A stretch of DNA of 64,000 nucleotides, taken from positions 38,173,658 to 38,237,657 of the forward strand of contig CALNVZ010003426.1 in assembly GCA_940671915.1 (NCBI GenBank), given 5' to 3'. How positions within the stretch are numbered: position 1 is the first letter of the stretch; every line of letters starts with the position of its first letter. Origin of the DNA: Paracentrotus lividus. Its lineage: Eukaryota > Echinodermata > Echinoidea > Camarodonta > Echinidae. This document shows, one piece after another, positions 24,330 to 35,529 of this stretch. The notes under the pieces were generated by a model that was given only the letters and a program-made list of their open reading frames with translations, had not been told where the DNA came from and did not search any database. The position numbers were made by a program, and so were the translations under genes.

Positions 24330-24330
<1 letters not shown>
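22866..24330. other. non-coding, CGTAAC-rich patch at 23.3-23.8 kb
   Basis: No gene is recognised. CGTAACT or AGTTACG recurs at about 23328, 23497, 23533, 23605, 23710, 23735 and 23757 together with TCCG/CGGA words, making an unusual patchwork of short inverted words. A G-rich tract lies at 23043-23079. Confidence 0.4.

Positions 24331-24379
<49 letters not shown>
24331..24379. repeat. poly-T run (~48)
   Basis: A long T homopolymer. It may mark the tail of a retroposed sequence on the minus strand, but no body was recognised next to it. Confidence 0.9.
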
Positions 24380-24742
24380 TAGGTTTGCATTTTTCGATAA
24401 AACAGTTATGTGCATAGTCTCATACATATTCAATGAGCAAGCTGATGATGTTACAGGTTCACTGGGTCTTTTGTATTTTATTATATGAAATACTATTTAT
24501 TTGATTGTTTCATATGTTGCATAATAAATAATTGCTATTTCATATAACAATTTACAAAAGAAGTAGTGGAGCTGAGATATCATCAGCTCCCTCACTGAAT
24601 ATGGATGAGACTATGCATAGAAATTTCATAACTTTGCTATTTTCATCTCATTTTGATGAAATATTCAGTGGTGTGCGGATTTCATTTTCTTATATTTTCA
24701 TAATTTACATTTTTCTCTTTTTCTCTCTTCTTCCACCTTTTA

Positions 24743-24761
24743 TTCTCTCTCTCTCTCTCTA

Positions 24762-24797
<36 letters not shown>
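24743..24797. repeat. (CT)n microsatellite
   Basis: A CTCTCT run with one TATCTATC interruption. Confidence 0.95.
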
Positions 24798-24799
<2 letters not shown>

Positions 24800-25756
24800 A
24801 ACCACCTTCCCTATTTTTTGGGGGTGGGGGCGGGGGCCCCTAAATCCACCTCTGTTGCCCTGTTGCTCTCTTCAGCTTTGTCTGTTGCCCTACCTCTTTG
24901 CCAATATAACTAGCAGAATTTGGAAAGTTGATATACAAGTGAAGGTAAAAAAAGAACAACACTGATTGAGCAGGGATGCTGAGAGAAATTAAAGTTGTTC
25001 ATATGTTAATTATTTATAGCACTCCGTAATTATCTCTAAATTTATGCAAGTCCCTGCAAGTGTTCAGAAGTATCAACGTAAGTACATCTGTGACTATGAT
25101 TGGCCTTGCAAGGTATTTTGGGAAGGCGTAGTAAAGATATTTTGATTTTGATAAGTAATAATTTTATTGCAAAAAGAAAAATACGTAAAATCATATGTAT
25201 TAACGGCTTTTCCTCATTCTTATTAAAGAATGTGCTTTTGCTCATTACATACATGTACTTATATTAAAAAAAAAAAAAGTATGTAAGTCATACTCTTTCA
25301 TAATTTAGGACTACCCCTTAGTTGAAAATCAGAAGCTTTGGTATATTTTCAGGAAATTTATTCGTTTCTTTGCATTTCAACTAAATCACGCCCATAGAAG
25401 TCGGCCGTTGTTTCACAGTCACAAAATTTTCCTAAATCAAGAGTCATTTTCATTTCGACTCTGCATGGTACAGGATAATGATAACAATTTCTATCGAAAG
25501 TTGTTTTTTTAACGAATTTGAGCGGTCGATTAACAGTATTTTAATTACTGAACAGGCTACCCTGGGTAAAACAAACTAAACTAAAAATAGAATAGAAATA
25601 AATGATTTAACAAAAATAGCACGGAAGCGCCCTGCTGGAAAGAAGACAGCGTCACACAATGTGTTTACATTGTCGATGTTAAAATGCACGAATTTAACTG
25701 TGTGGTGATGATTCCACACTCCATTTAATGAGTGACCCCTCCATGAATCTTAGCCA
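24798..25756. other. non-coding, no gene recognised
   Basis: Only short frames without motifs. Nothing further can be supported. Confidence 0.45.
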
Positions 25757-25902
25757 AACTTAAAAGGGGACTCCGGGCTGAAATGAAAAAGTTTTGTAAA
25801 GTAAAGTAAAATTTTAACAAGCACAACACAGAAAATTTCATCAAAATCAGATGAAAAATAACAAAGTTATGCATTTTTTAGGTATTGGATTTTTTTCGTT
25901 AA

Positions 25903-26483
25903 AGTCCTAGACCGGACCGACAAATGAAATAGCCAAAAACGAAAGCTAATATGCTATATAATACAACAATTCCAAATTAAGCGCGTTTTTAATGTTCATT
26001 GCTAGAAAGTATTTAATTAAAAAGATGACGGAACTCAACCAGGCCACGCTCCGAATACTTGTAAAATTACCCTAATTTAAAAGTGCGAGTGATGACGAAA
26101 AAATGTTAATGGAATGCTACAGCAGTCTGCGGCTAGGCATGATTGCGTTTCGCCTTTAGAAACACGTTTGTATTACTATGTCAGGACAATAGCGCCTGTG
26201 AGCTAGAATTCTATTGTTATGAAATGAAAGGGCAAAGTCAATCATGCCTGGCACAGGCTGCTGTAGCATTCCATTGACATTTTTTGACGTCATCACTCGC
26301 ACTTTTAAATTAGGGGTAATTTTACAAGTATTCGGGAGGGGTGGCCTGGTTGAGGTTCGGTCATCTTTTTAATCAAATACTTTCTAGATGGACAATAAAA
26401 ACGCCTTAATTGGAATTGTTGTATTATATAGCAATATTAGCTTTCGTTTTTGGCTATTTCATTTGTCGGTCCGGTCTGGGACT
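25903..26483. mobile_element. 581-bp fold-back element, TTAA target duplication
   Basis: Two arms of about 240 bp (25903-26146 and 26236-26483) are near-perfect reverse complements. They share AGACCGGACCGACAAATG, GCCAAAAACGAAAGCTAATA and AGTGCGAGTGATGACG, around a spacer of about 90 bp. TTAA flanks both ends (25899-25902 and 26484-26487), the target used by piggyBac and Kolobok transposons. There is no coding sequence, so it is a MITE-like palindrome. Confidence 0.8.
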
Positions 26484-26529
26484 TTAAACAGTTCTCGGCA
26501 GGTCTCAACTCTCATGAACATGTCTCATG

Positions 26530-27345
26530 AATATTTTGAATATTCAAATGAGCAACTGATGATGTCACAGTCCCCTACTTCTTGTATATTTTATTATAGT
26601 AAATAGTGGTAGTATTTTACGAGCTGTGATTGGTTGAATGATGTCACGTGTCATTCACGTTTTTGTTATAGTGAACGGTTTTGTTATATTGAACGGGTTT
26701 TTTGTTATATTGAACGGTTTTATCTTGTGTTAAAATGAATGGCGAAATCGATTGCTTTGTTGCGCTAGCGCGTAATAAAAGTAAAATGGTGCGCACAACA
26801 ATAGATACGCGGAGCAACATATACGTCACAATACCTTAATTAGCACCAAAAGTTTGGCAAACATTGGCAAGATAAACAGATTAGGCAAGGTCAAATAATC
26901 TAGGGGTCTATTTACTATAATAAATAGTGCATGCTCTATTAATGCAACATTACTATTATGTGAACTCCAATATAAATAATCCTCGTGCACATCTGTTTCA
27001 ACTCGGCCTACGGCCTCGGTGAAATAAATGTGCCTCGGGATAATTTTAGTATTTGTCGTGCACATAATCTAGTATGTTGCATGGTAGAGCATGCACTATT
27101 TATATAATATGAAATCCTATTTATCTCATTTTTCATACATTGCGTATACAGAAAATCTATCCCTCATACTGAAATAAGTAAAAGCACTTGTGACCTTTAA
27201 CATTTCACAAGGATTAATCCCTATTTTTATGTCCTTGGGGCAGATAATCTGTATAATTGGTATTTCATACAATAAAATACAAAAAAGTAGGGGGACTGTG
27301 ACATCATCAGTTTGCCAATTTGAATATACCAAGATTCAAAATTCA
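26530..27345. repeat. nested inverted repeats around an AT-rich core
   Basis: The left arm near 26533-26600 (CTGATGATGTCACAGTCCCC, TATTTTATTATA) is the reverse complement of about 27265-27335 (GGGGACTGTGACATCATCAG). Inside it, 26920-26955 and 27070-27103 form a second inverted pair sharing ATAAATAGTGCATGCTCTA. TTTTGTTATATTGAACGG is repeated about three times at 26660-26720. The phrase TTTTGATGAAATTTTCAGTG near 27392 recurs near 24655 and, inverted, near 25838, marking a dispersed family. Confidence 0.6.
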
Positions 27346-27732
27346 AAACCTAAGAAAATTCATAAATTTGCTATTTCTTTGCTATCCGATTTTGATGAAA
27401 TTTTCAGTGTTGTGCTTTTTAGATTTTACTTTATTCTTCTAATAATGCAAACTCCAGCCAGGAGGAGTTCTTTAAACCGCTAAAGTATTAAAATCCTTCA
27501 AAAATGTTCAGCAACTCGAATTTAGGCCCTGGTAAATTTTGGGCACTTTAAATTATCGTTAATTTGCATACCCTTGTCAAGTTCGTTTAATTTTTTTCAA
27601 TGATACCCTATATTGTCTGTTGCAAGTTTTGCAACTGCAACTTTTCATTTTCTACTTTGCATTATACATTCGTAAGTATTGTGCATTCAAACATAATATC
27701 ACCATTACAAATAGAGTATCAATGAAACGAGG

Positions 27733-27771
27733 AATAAATAAACTTTTTAATGGTATAAAAATCAATAATGA
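27733..27771. repeat. 39-bp perfect direct repeat, copy 1
   Basis: The block starts AATAAATAAACTTTTTAATG and recurs without mismatch at 28950-28988. It belongs to a dispersed family also glimpsed near 29130, 29320 and 63800 (CATTACAAAT..TATCAAT..GGGATAAA). Confidence 0.85.
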
Positions 27772-27926
27772 CCAATAACGGGGGAGGGGGGGGGGGTAGG
27801 TGTTCAAATTGTTTTCGGCCTTCGGCCATCCATGAAGTCATATATCAGCCGGAGGGGTAGGTTTAAGAGGATCAATCGGCTCAAATCATGTATATTTTTC
27901 CAAATATTTTTTCTTTTTCATTTTGC

Positions 27927-27970
27927 TCAATTTGGCGCCCCTCTAAGGTAAGTTTGGCGCCCCTTTTAAG
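27927..27970. repeat. two units of the 26-bp TTTGGCGCCCC minisatellite
   Basis: TCAATTTGGCGCCCC followed by TAAGTTTGGCGCCCC has the unit and spacing of the array at 56.7-59.7 kb. Confidence 0.6.
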
Positions 27971-28149
27971 CCATTCGCCGACAAAGTAGCGCGTCACTTC
28001 CTGCATGGGTCAAGTAGCTTTCCCCGACGATGGTTCACGCACTTTCATTAGCAACCAATTGATACATGCAGTAAACATATGACACGAAACTCCGATTTTT
28101 TTTTTTAGACGGAGATTTCTTCAAAATTTTGCGTAAATAGGATATAAAT

Positions 28150-28257
28150 ATGGTGAATTGCTTTGCAGCAGACTGTAATCATACTAGGGAGAGTCATCAT
28201 TGCAGTTATTTTCGATTTCCAAAGAAGGAAAATGCCGATTACAAATTGTGGGTGTAG
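28150..28257 (+). CDS. THAP-domain exon fragment
   Basis: ATG at 28150 opens a 35-codon frame (MVNCFAADCNHTRESHHC, then SYFRFPKK and YKLW) ending at a TAG at 28255-28257. The opening Met-Val-x-Cys, Cys-x4-Cys spacing and FRFPK motif are diagnostic of the first third of a THAP zinc finger (C2CH), a DNA-binding module found in THAP proteins and in P-element and Kolobok transposases. The conserved Trp is followed by a GT that could be a donor (TGG|GTGTAG), which is weak. The distal Cys and His were not found downstream. It may be a true first exon with its remaining exons unseen, or a fragment of a transposase or pseudogene; a CAG...CTG-family element end follows at about 28.38 kb. Confidence 0.6.
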   Translation: MVNCFAADCNHTRESHHCSYFRFPKKENADYKLWV

Positions 28258-28349
28258 TGAGCAGGTGCTGTGCTGATCGTAGCGTGAACCCGTTACTATG
28301 GTTCCGAGCCGTTGACCTGCTCGTGACGTCATGACTTTGTTGACGAATT

Positions 28350-28396
28350 TTGCCTACCTGGGGGCCCAGGCCCCGAAAGCCACGAATACGCGCATG
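28350..28396. mobile_element. right-end fragment of the CAG...CTG element family
   Basis: GGGGCCCAGGCCCCGAAAGC followed by GAATACGCGCATG closely matches the right end of the element at 32261-32514 (AGAATACGCGCATG). No left end was found, so it is truncated. Confidence 0.45.
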
Positions 28397-28856
28397 CTAC
28401 ACTCATCTTTCCCCAGCGCATGTGGAAACGGACCAGTGTATCTTCCTTTCAAGAATTTATCTTCCACTCTCATTGACCGTGTGTTATAAATAGCTAGTCT
28501 TAAAATATACCTCTTGAGATAAATATTAACAATACACTTCATGAATTAATCTAAAATTTAATCTGTATTGGGAAACTAAAAAGAATTGAGCGCAAAAATA
28601 TTTGTTTTGCTCTTTGGTAGCATAGCTATTGCGGTGTGACTTTATTAAGTAGTGAAAAAGTGTATGATCATTCAAATGAGTCTGTATTACAAGTCTACAC
28701 AGCTCATAATGTTGCTTTATGGGTATGCCTATGGAATCAGGGCAGAATTGAGTAGTTGGAAACTGAGATGGTGCTACACAAGGCTGCTAGTTCGTATTGG
28801 CTTTAAGAGCCTCTGATCTCTCTTACCGCCCCTCTCTCTTTCTCTCCCTCTCTCAT
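28397..28856. other. non-coding, no gene recognised
   Basis: No motif-bearing frame and no repeat that could be supported. Confidence 0.4.
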
Positions 28857-28862
28857 TTCCCC

Positions 28863-28907
<45 letters not shown>

Positions 28908-28938
28908 TCTCTCTTTCTCTTTTTTTCTTTTTTTTTCT
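28857..28938. repeat. (CT)n microsatellite with T-rich tail
   Basis: A CTCTCT run with minor interruptions passes into TTTTTTCTTT. Confidence 0.9.
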
Positions 28939-28949
28939 TTAAAACTAGA

Positions 28950-28988
28950 AATAAATAAACTTTTTAATGGTATAAAAATCAATAATGA
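28950..28988. repeat. 39-bp perfect direct repeat, copy 2
   Basis: Identical to 27733-27771, 1217 bp apart. The interval includes the THAP fragment, a transposon end and a CT microsatellite. Confidence 0.85.
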
Positions 28989-29603
28989 TTAAAACCCACA
29001 CTAAAGTTTATTAAGGTTCAAAGTTGTGTTGCAGAACTTTAATCTGGGCAATGTATTGCGCTTAGTCTTGTATTTAGGGGCTCTGTGCATTGCATTCAGG
29101 CATGACATCACCATGACAAATTAGGTATCAATTACAAGAGAAACCAATTAAAGTCAATGGTATGAAAATAAAAATGATTGAATTGCAACCTAAAAGTTAT
29201 CAAGGGTCCAAAGTTGTGCTAAGGATCTCCAATGTGATTCACGCGACTCCAATGTGAATTTTGCGACTTTTGACTTTCGACTTTTCTCCATATTCAGATA
29301 TCCCTTAAGGCATGACGCAATCATTATGAAAAGGATCTCGATAAAAACGGGAATAAATGGGCTTTCAAATAATAAAACGTACCCCCCCCCCCAAAAAAAA
29401 AAAAAAAATAAATAAATAAATAAAAATCACGGTCCATTGTCGAGTTGCAGAACTTATTTTAAGGGGTTTATAAAAAAAAATATCTTTGGTGCATTAATTT
29501 TGACTCACTTGTAGGTGGCCCTGATAAAGATTGATCCAATCTAAAGCTTGATAAAATAAAAAGACAATGTAATAAGAAGCTACGACCAGGTTTCATCTCT
29601 TCT

Positions 29604-29642
<39 letters not shown>

Positions 29643-29996
29643 CGTCAAAGAAAAATTTCTACCGCTATAAAAAAAAAAAACGTTTCATTCTCTGACGTCT
29701 CGATTAAAGCTCTTTAACAAAGTAATGATGACTGAATTGCAGAAATTTCATGATGCAAGAGTGTTTGGTAGATCATGTGGTATTAGCATTTTTGCAATGT
29801 AGAAAGGTGTGGTGGCTCTGTGGTATTTATGTGAATACTGGTGTATGGTATTTTGTGGTAACTGTCCGTAGTATTTCATGTTCTTAATATCCCACCAAAA
29901 TATGACTGCTGTGCCGTTTTACAGCACAAGTACTTCAGTGCGTATCACAAAAGGGTAATCGATTTATGGAGGGGTCATATTATGATATCCCCAGCT
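28989..29996. other. non-coding with low-complexity runs
   Basis: Holds diverged members of the same family as the 39-bp repeat (near 29100-29170 and 29285-29345), a poly-C/poly-A run with AAAT units at 29382-29425, and a T-run at 29606-29642. No coding. Confidence 0.45.
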
Positions 29997-30700
29997 CAGA
30001 GGCAGCGGAACCAGGGGGCAGGGGGGGGCACTGTGGCCCCCACTTTTTCATCCACCCTCAAAGTGCCCCTTTTCTTAGCTAATAACAAATAATTTTATAC
30101 TAAAAAGGGGTACTTTATTACTAAAATTTTTGTTACTCCATACGTCTTTTAAAACCAAAATTTTCGGCTCGCGCTTCGCGCTCGCGGGGGTGTATAGTGC
30201 ACAATAAACTCAAATTTTAAGCTCATAATTTTCAACTTGCGCTTCGCGCTCGCGGATACTTAAAAGGGTCTATAAATGCACAATAACCTCCATTTTTAAG
30301 CTCATAATTTTCAATTCGAGCTTCGCGATCGCGGATATTTAATAGGGTATAATGATGCACAATTAGCTCCAATTTTGAGCCCAAAATTTTCGGCTCGCGC
30401 TTTGCGCTCGCGGATACTAAATAAGTTATATAATGCACAATTAACTGGAAATTTTCGGCTCGCTCTTCGCGCTCGCATTCTTTTAGTTATCATTAATAAA
30501 ATACAAATCCATTAAAATTTTGATGCACAAATTTAAAGGCAAAATTTCTGCACGACGAATAAAATCAAATCAAATCAAACCCTACTTTTCTGAATACTTT
30601 TCTCTTTGAGCCTTTGGTCTCAGGTGCCGCCCTTTTTAGAAAAAGTGCCCCTTTTCCGTCGTGACCCCCCCCCACTTTCAAATTCGTTCCGCCGCCTCTG
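29997..30700. mobile_element. 0.7 kb CAG...CTG-ended DNA transposon with internal repeats
   Basis: The left end CAGAGGCAGCGGAAC pairs with the right end GTTCCGCCGCCTCTG. CCAGCT occurs directly before the left end (29991-29996) and two bases after the right end (30703-30708), a likely 6-bp target duplication. Five internal copies of a 70-80 bp unit contain a variant of GGCTCGCGCTTCGCGCTCGC (near 30166, 30236, 30315, 30391 and 30457). It is non-autonomous. The TIR style recalls hAT elements, but hAT normally duplicate 8 bp. Confidence 0.75.
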
Positions 30701-32260
30701 GGCCAGCTCATCTATATATTTTGGCTGAAAACGAAATTACCACCTTTATAGAGATACCTTTCTTAGTCATAAATGTAACGTTTAACCGAATGCATGAATT
30801 TCAAATGAAGGTGACAGGTACATAATCCTGTTTTTTTTTTCCCCGCTAGCTTTTGTAAAATAGTGAATGCTTTCAGTGGAGTCACATATCATTTCACACA
30901 ATATTTAATGCTCTGGGACAGCAGAGACAGCATTCACTCAGTCTTGTTTCATTTTCTTAAAACTTGCAAACAAATTTATCATGTACCTGTCATCTTCATT
31001 TCCAATTTATTCGATTATGCATTACATTTATGATTCAAGAAAGGTATCATTCGAAAGGTGACGAGTTTGTCTAATTGTGTTTGAAATATATAATCATGAA
31101 TAGCAAGCAAATATGAGGTAGTAACATGGCCCCCTAAAATGAATAACATTTGTTGATACACACTATACAGGATATTTTGTAAGGGAATGATTTCTGGCAA
31201 ATAAGCATAAATATATTCCACGGGGTTTTTTTTAAAGTTAAAATAAGATGTTTTGAAATATTGCACATCATCCAACCCCACTTGTCTTACAATTGCAACT
31301 CAGTCATTAATTTTTTGTGAAAACAAATGGTAACGAGAAAAACATAAAGGCATAGCCAGAAGCGAATGTGCAGTATTAAGAATACCACAGAATTTTAACA
31401 AATCTCTTATCAAAAGCTTTGTGATGATATCAACCACAGTGATTTTTTAAAGGCCATTGTATTATAATAAAGTGCAGCGTATTCAAGTTACATTCATGTA
31501 TGGAATTATAATTTAGTGTGACCTTGGAAAAAGTGCAAAATCAAGTAAATACATGTAGATCCCCTCTGAATGCATATTGTAGAGTGTCGGGTGAGCCTTC
31601 CTCGATGCAGTTTATTGCACTGTTTAAGCAAAAGAAACTCTTTAGAAAAAAACATACCACTCTGGCTTGCTCACTCCCTGGGTATTTTTTTTTCCAACTT
31701 GGCCGAGGTCTAAAGCAATGTTGCTGCAGACAGAGTAAAAAAAATCTTTGCACCAAACAAAAATATAAGTTGTGTACCCGTTAAAAAATAGCTTGTGAAA
31801 ATGTGGGTTTGGGCTATACTACAGAATTAAAAAAATGTTTTTCCTTCATTTTAAAGTTGTCTTATTTATAGCATGAACATTTAATGGTATGTATTGGTAG
31901 AGTCATCCTCCCAAGATTTGTTGGTACTATTTTAATTTGGATCTTTGCACACATGACTGAGTAATAGACAATCTTCAGAATCTCAAGACTGCAGAATCGC
32001 ATTTTTTGTCAAGTGGATGGATGAAGATTAAAACATGGGATGAAAGAATATGTGGACGCACATACACACACACACACACACACACATACACACAAAGTGC
32101 GAGCAGAAATCAATATAAAAAATACATAAAACAATTTCTACGAGCACTTTTGGCTTAACATTTTAAGCTCTTTAATATTCCGGCTATATATTTATATGAC
32201 CCAGAAAGGAAGACAATTTAACCACTTTTTGCCACTTTTTTTGAAAAAATGTGTCAATAA
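30701..32260. other. non-coding with dispersed repeat and CA run
   Basis: Positions about 31517-31790 share their start (AGTGTGACCTTGG) and end (TTGGCCGAGGTCTAAAGCAA) with about 55078-55300, a diverged dispersed repeat. A (CA)n run lies at about 32060-32095. No gene is seen. Confidence 0.5.
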
Positions 32261-32514
32261 CAGGCGCGTATCCAGGATTTGGCACCCCGGGGGGGGGGCC
32301 GATGTAATTTTGATTTTGGCGCCCCCCCCCCAGTGGTGGCTCCAAAAAGGTTCACCCTATTTTTTTCCCCGTTACACCGGGCTCCAGAAAGGTTCACCCT
32401 ATTTTTTTCCCCGTTACACCGGGCGCCCCTTTCAGGTCATTTTGGCGCCCTTTCGGGCGCCCACCCGGGGGGCCCGGGCCCGTAAAGCCCCCCCCCCCCC
32501 AGAATACGCGCATG
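32261..32514. mobile_element. 254-bp CAG...CTG-family element with internal duplication
   Basis: The left end CAGGCGCGTATCCAGG pairs with the right end CCAGAATACGCGCATG. AATAA flanks both sides, a 5-bp duplication. Inside, a ~46-bp block (AAAGGTTCACCCTATTTTTT and following) is present twice in tandem (about 32345-32435). Confidence 0.65.
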
Positions 32515-33660
32515 AATAACATAATGCGAACGCAAGGCGCGAGCAGAAATTCCGGCATAAAACGACCCGAAATAATTTTTAAAAAATTAAAAATTAGAGC
32601 TCCTTTGACCTCCTTCCTCTCCATATGAAACATTGGAGCGGGAAGCGTGAGCAGAAATTCGCCAAAAAATGACCCCAACAGGAGAATAATTTGAGCACAT
32701 TTTTAAAAACAACTTAAGTTTTAATAATTTTAATAATAAAACAAAACATTGGAGCGCGAAGCAATTTTCTATTTTTTTTATTTTTCATTTTTGCAAGATA
32801 TTTAATAGGAAGCAGGCATTTAAGCTGTTTATATTATCTAGGAACAATATCTCTATTTTTAAAACCGTTTTATTTAGATAATTCGAGCACGAAGATCGAG
32901 CAGAAATTTGCCCATTATGTGGCACTGAAAGAAGGGCAGTTTGAGAAATTCTGCAAACTTTTTTTTTAATCCGTCTCAAGCGCGAGCACAAATTTTGACC
33001 AAAAACGACATAAAATTAACTTGTTTTGACATTTCTGACTCAATATTTTAATTTGTAACATTGTGGCTTACACATGTTATGTTAAAGCAATTTTTAAAAA
33101 AATGGGTTCTTTAATTAGAGAATGAAGCATGATTACAAATTTGCCATAATATGACCCAGACAGGAGGATAGTTCACCATTTTCAGGTATCTTTCTTTTTT
33201 TTTCCTTTTTTTTTGTTGAATAATTCGTCAATAATAATGTGAGCAGCGCGTCCTGAAATTTAAAGCTTCATTGGCCTCCTTTCCCTTCAAATGTAACACT
33301 GCGAGCACAAGTTGTCAAATAAATTCCCCAAAATAAGGGAATTTATGCCATTTGGTATTTAGTTCATTCTGCTTTGAACATTTTAGCTCTATACTTTTCC
33401 CCCAAATAAAGCAAAACAATGATACATAAAGCAAAGAGTTTTGAGGCCCTTTTGGCTCCAATTTGTTAGTATTTTCTTATATAGAATGGCACTAAAAGCA
33501 GATCAGTTAGAAAAATATGAGCTTCAAGTTTCATTAATTGTCTTAATAAGAATAAATGCAAGCACGAAGCGCGAGTAAAGGTTTGACAGGAAATTACTTA
33601 AGAGCAGGATAGGCCTACTTTCCCTAAGTCGAACATGCGATCGCGAAGCGAAACCCAAAA
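32515..33660. repeat. degenerate tandem repeat containing GCGCGAGCAGAAAT
   Basis: GCGAGCAGAAATT-like words recur near 32539, 32649, 32893, 32980 and 33575, each followed by 'ccaaaaAtgaccc'-like text. The word is the reverse complement of the repeats inside the elements at 30.0 and 35.8 kb. It is probably the eroded interior of a larger family member. Confidence 0.5.
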
Positions 33661-35500
33661 TTTTGATGACATAATTAGGCCTACATGAAAGCAAAACATT
33701 TTAAAAGCACTTTTAACTTTATATTAAAACGAATGTTTCTCTCATGTATCTTTTCTCAGAAACTTATAATAAAATTCAAACAAATAGTTTTTAATAAATT
33801 AGATATTATCTTATCCCACGTACGCAATATTAGTTTCTTAAGTGTGGAAGAGAATGAATACTTACTTCTCAATTCTTCGTTCAGTCTCTCGGGATAATTG
33901 CAGTTCAATCATCAGCATACAACACAAGAAGTGTGATTGCGTGAAATGTACTCAGATTGGTAATAATCTCGATAATCGTGCATGAATGCGTGGCCAAGTT
34001 TGATTTGGCAGTATGAGAATTTCAAGTGCCTGGGACGCATATGGTCATGTGTCACAAGTTGCGGTATAGTAAAAGGGTGGAGGCGTTACATTTTGAAGGG
34101 AAAATTATCACATTTTTTAACATAGCATGAAAATGATGTACAGTCATAAGCTGTGCAATAATTCATATTGTAGATAATTTATCAGGCTACACGTCTGTGA
34201 AGTTTCAGCTTCGTTATGCTCATAGTTTAATACAAAGATACTTTTAGTGGAGTAGGGTAAGGGGTGGAGGATCCTACGGTGGAGGATCCTACGGTGGAGG
34301 CACGTGTTAAAGTATAGGGAATTCCCATTTTTGTTACTTTGTTATTGTTTGCTGCGTTATATCTTTGCAGCCAATAGGTCTTATGGGTTGAGTGATATAT
34401 CATTCTCTTGGGAATATATCTGGTTCTAGATAAATGTGAAGAAGATTTTTTCAAAAGTCATTTAATCAATTAATTAATCAATTAAAACATACTTAATGCA
34501 CACATCCTCATAGACAATGCATTGCAGGCATCAAAAATTGTCACATGCAATTTTATAACGATAATTGCATTTTTTCGCCATTTTCTTTGCATGCATAAAA
34601 ATACACAATTAAGTGGAAACATATTACTTGCAATAAACTTTGTTTCAGTTGTAATCCAAGAGTAAAAGACAGGATTTCTGCCCTTTTTGCACTATTTTTT
34701 CTTCTTTTTTGACACACTTGAGCGCGGTTAGAAAAAATAATTTTGTATTACAAGTTTATATTTTTTAGAAGCATAGCGTCTTATTAACACAATACAAGAT
34801 GATTCATTTCATTTGGTGAAATGATTATTCGCCGATAAAATTGTGAAGTTTTTCAAACCATTTTTTCCTGTAACACTCTATATAGCTTTTATGACACACC
34901 TTATACAGGCACAAAAATTATGTTAATCATCTTCCTTTCAATCTCTGCTTTCAATATATATATACTTTTATACATGTCTGAGTTACAACTAAGAAACTAG
35001 AGATGTTTGATTGTGGCAATGTACATTTCGAAATTTGTTTGGACATGTAACGCATTTTCCACCCAACTCATGACATGTGGCCATATACAAGTACAATTGG
35101 TGTTTATTTAGGAGCACACATATATTTGTCTAATTCAAAAGCTCGGGAATACCAGAGGAATAATGTGTATCAAAGATGATGGAAGGTTGGGCATAACGGA
35201 CCCCTAAGGCAAAATGGAACCAACCCGTTTATTTATTGACTCTTTTCAGTAAAAAAAAAAGTAATGCTATCATTTTTAAACTGTGAGAGAGAAAAATGGC
35301 TTCCTATCATTTTTTTATTTTTTTAGCTGTGACCTCTAAAAGCTAGGTGTTCCATTTTTGCCCGCCCTTCACCTTATTAAGAAGAAATAAAACTACATTA
35401 CATCAAATATACATAGTATTAGAACTTTATAGCTGATCTACTATGTCATATTTTTAAACTGTCATTGTGTCTTGGATTCTATCCGAACACTTTCCTTTTA
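33661..35500. other. non-coding, one short 15-bp duplication
   Basis: GGTGGAGGATCCTAC is repeated in tandem at 34265-34294. No gene or transposon was recognised in the rest. Confidence 0.4.
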
Positions 35501-35529
35501 ACAAGGGGAAATATTATCCAGTGTGAAAA

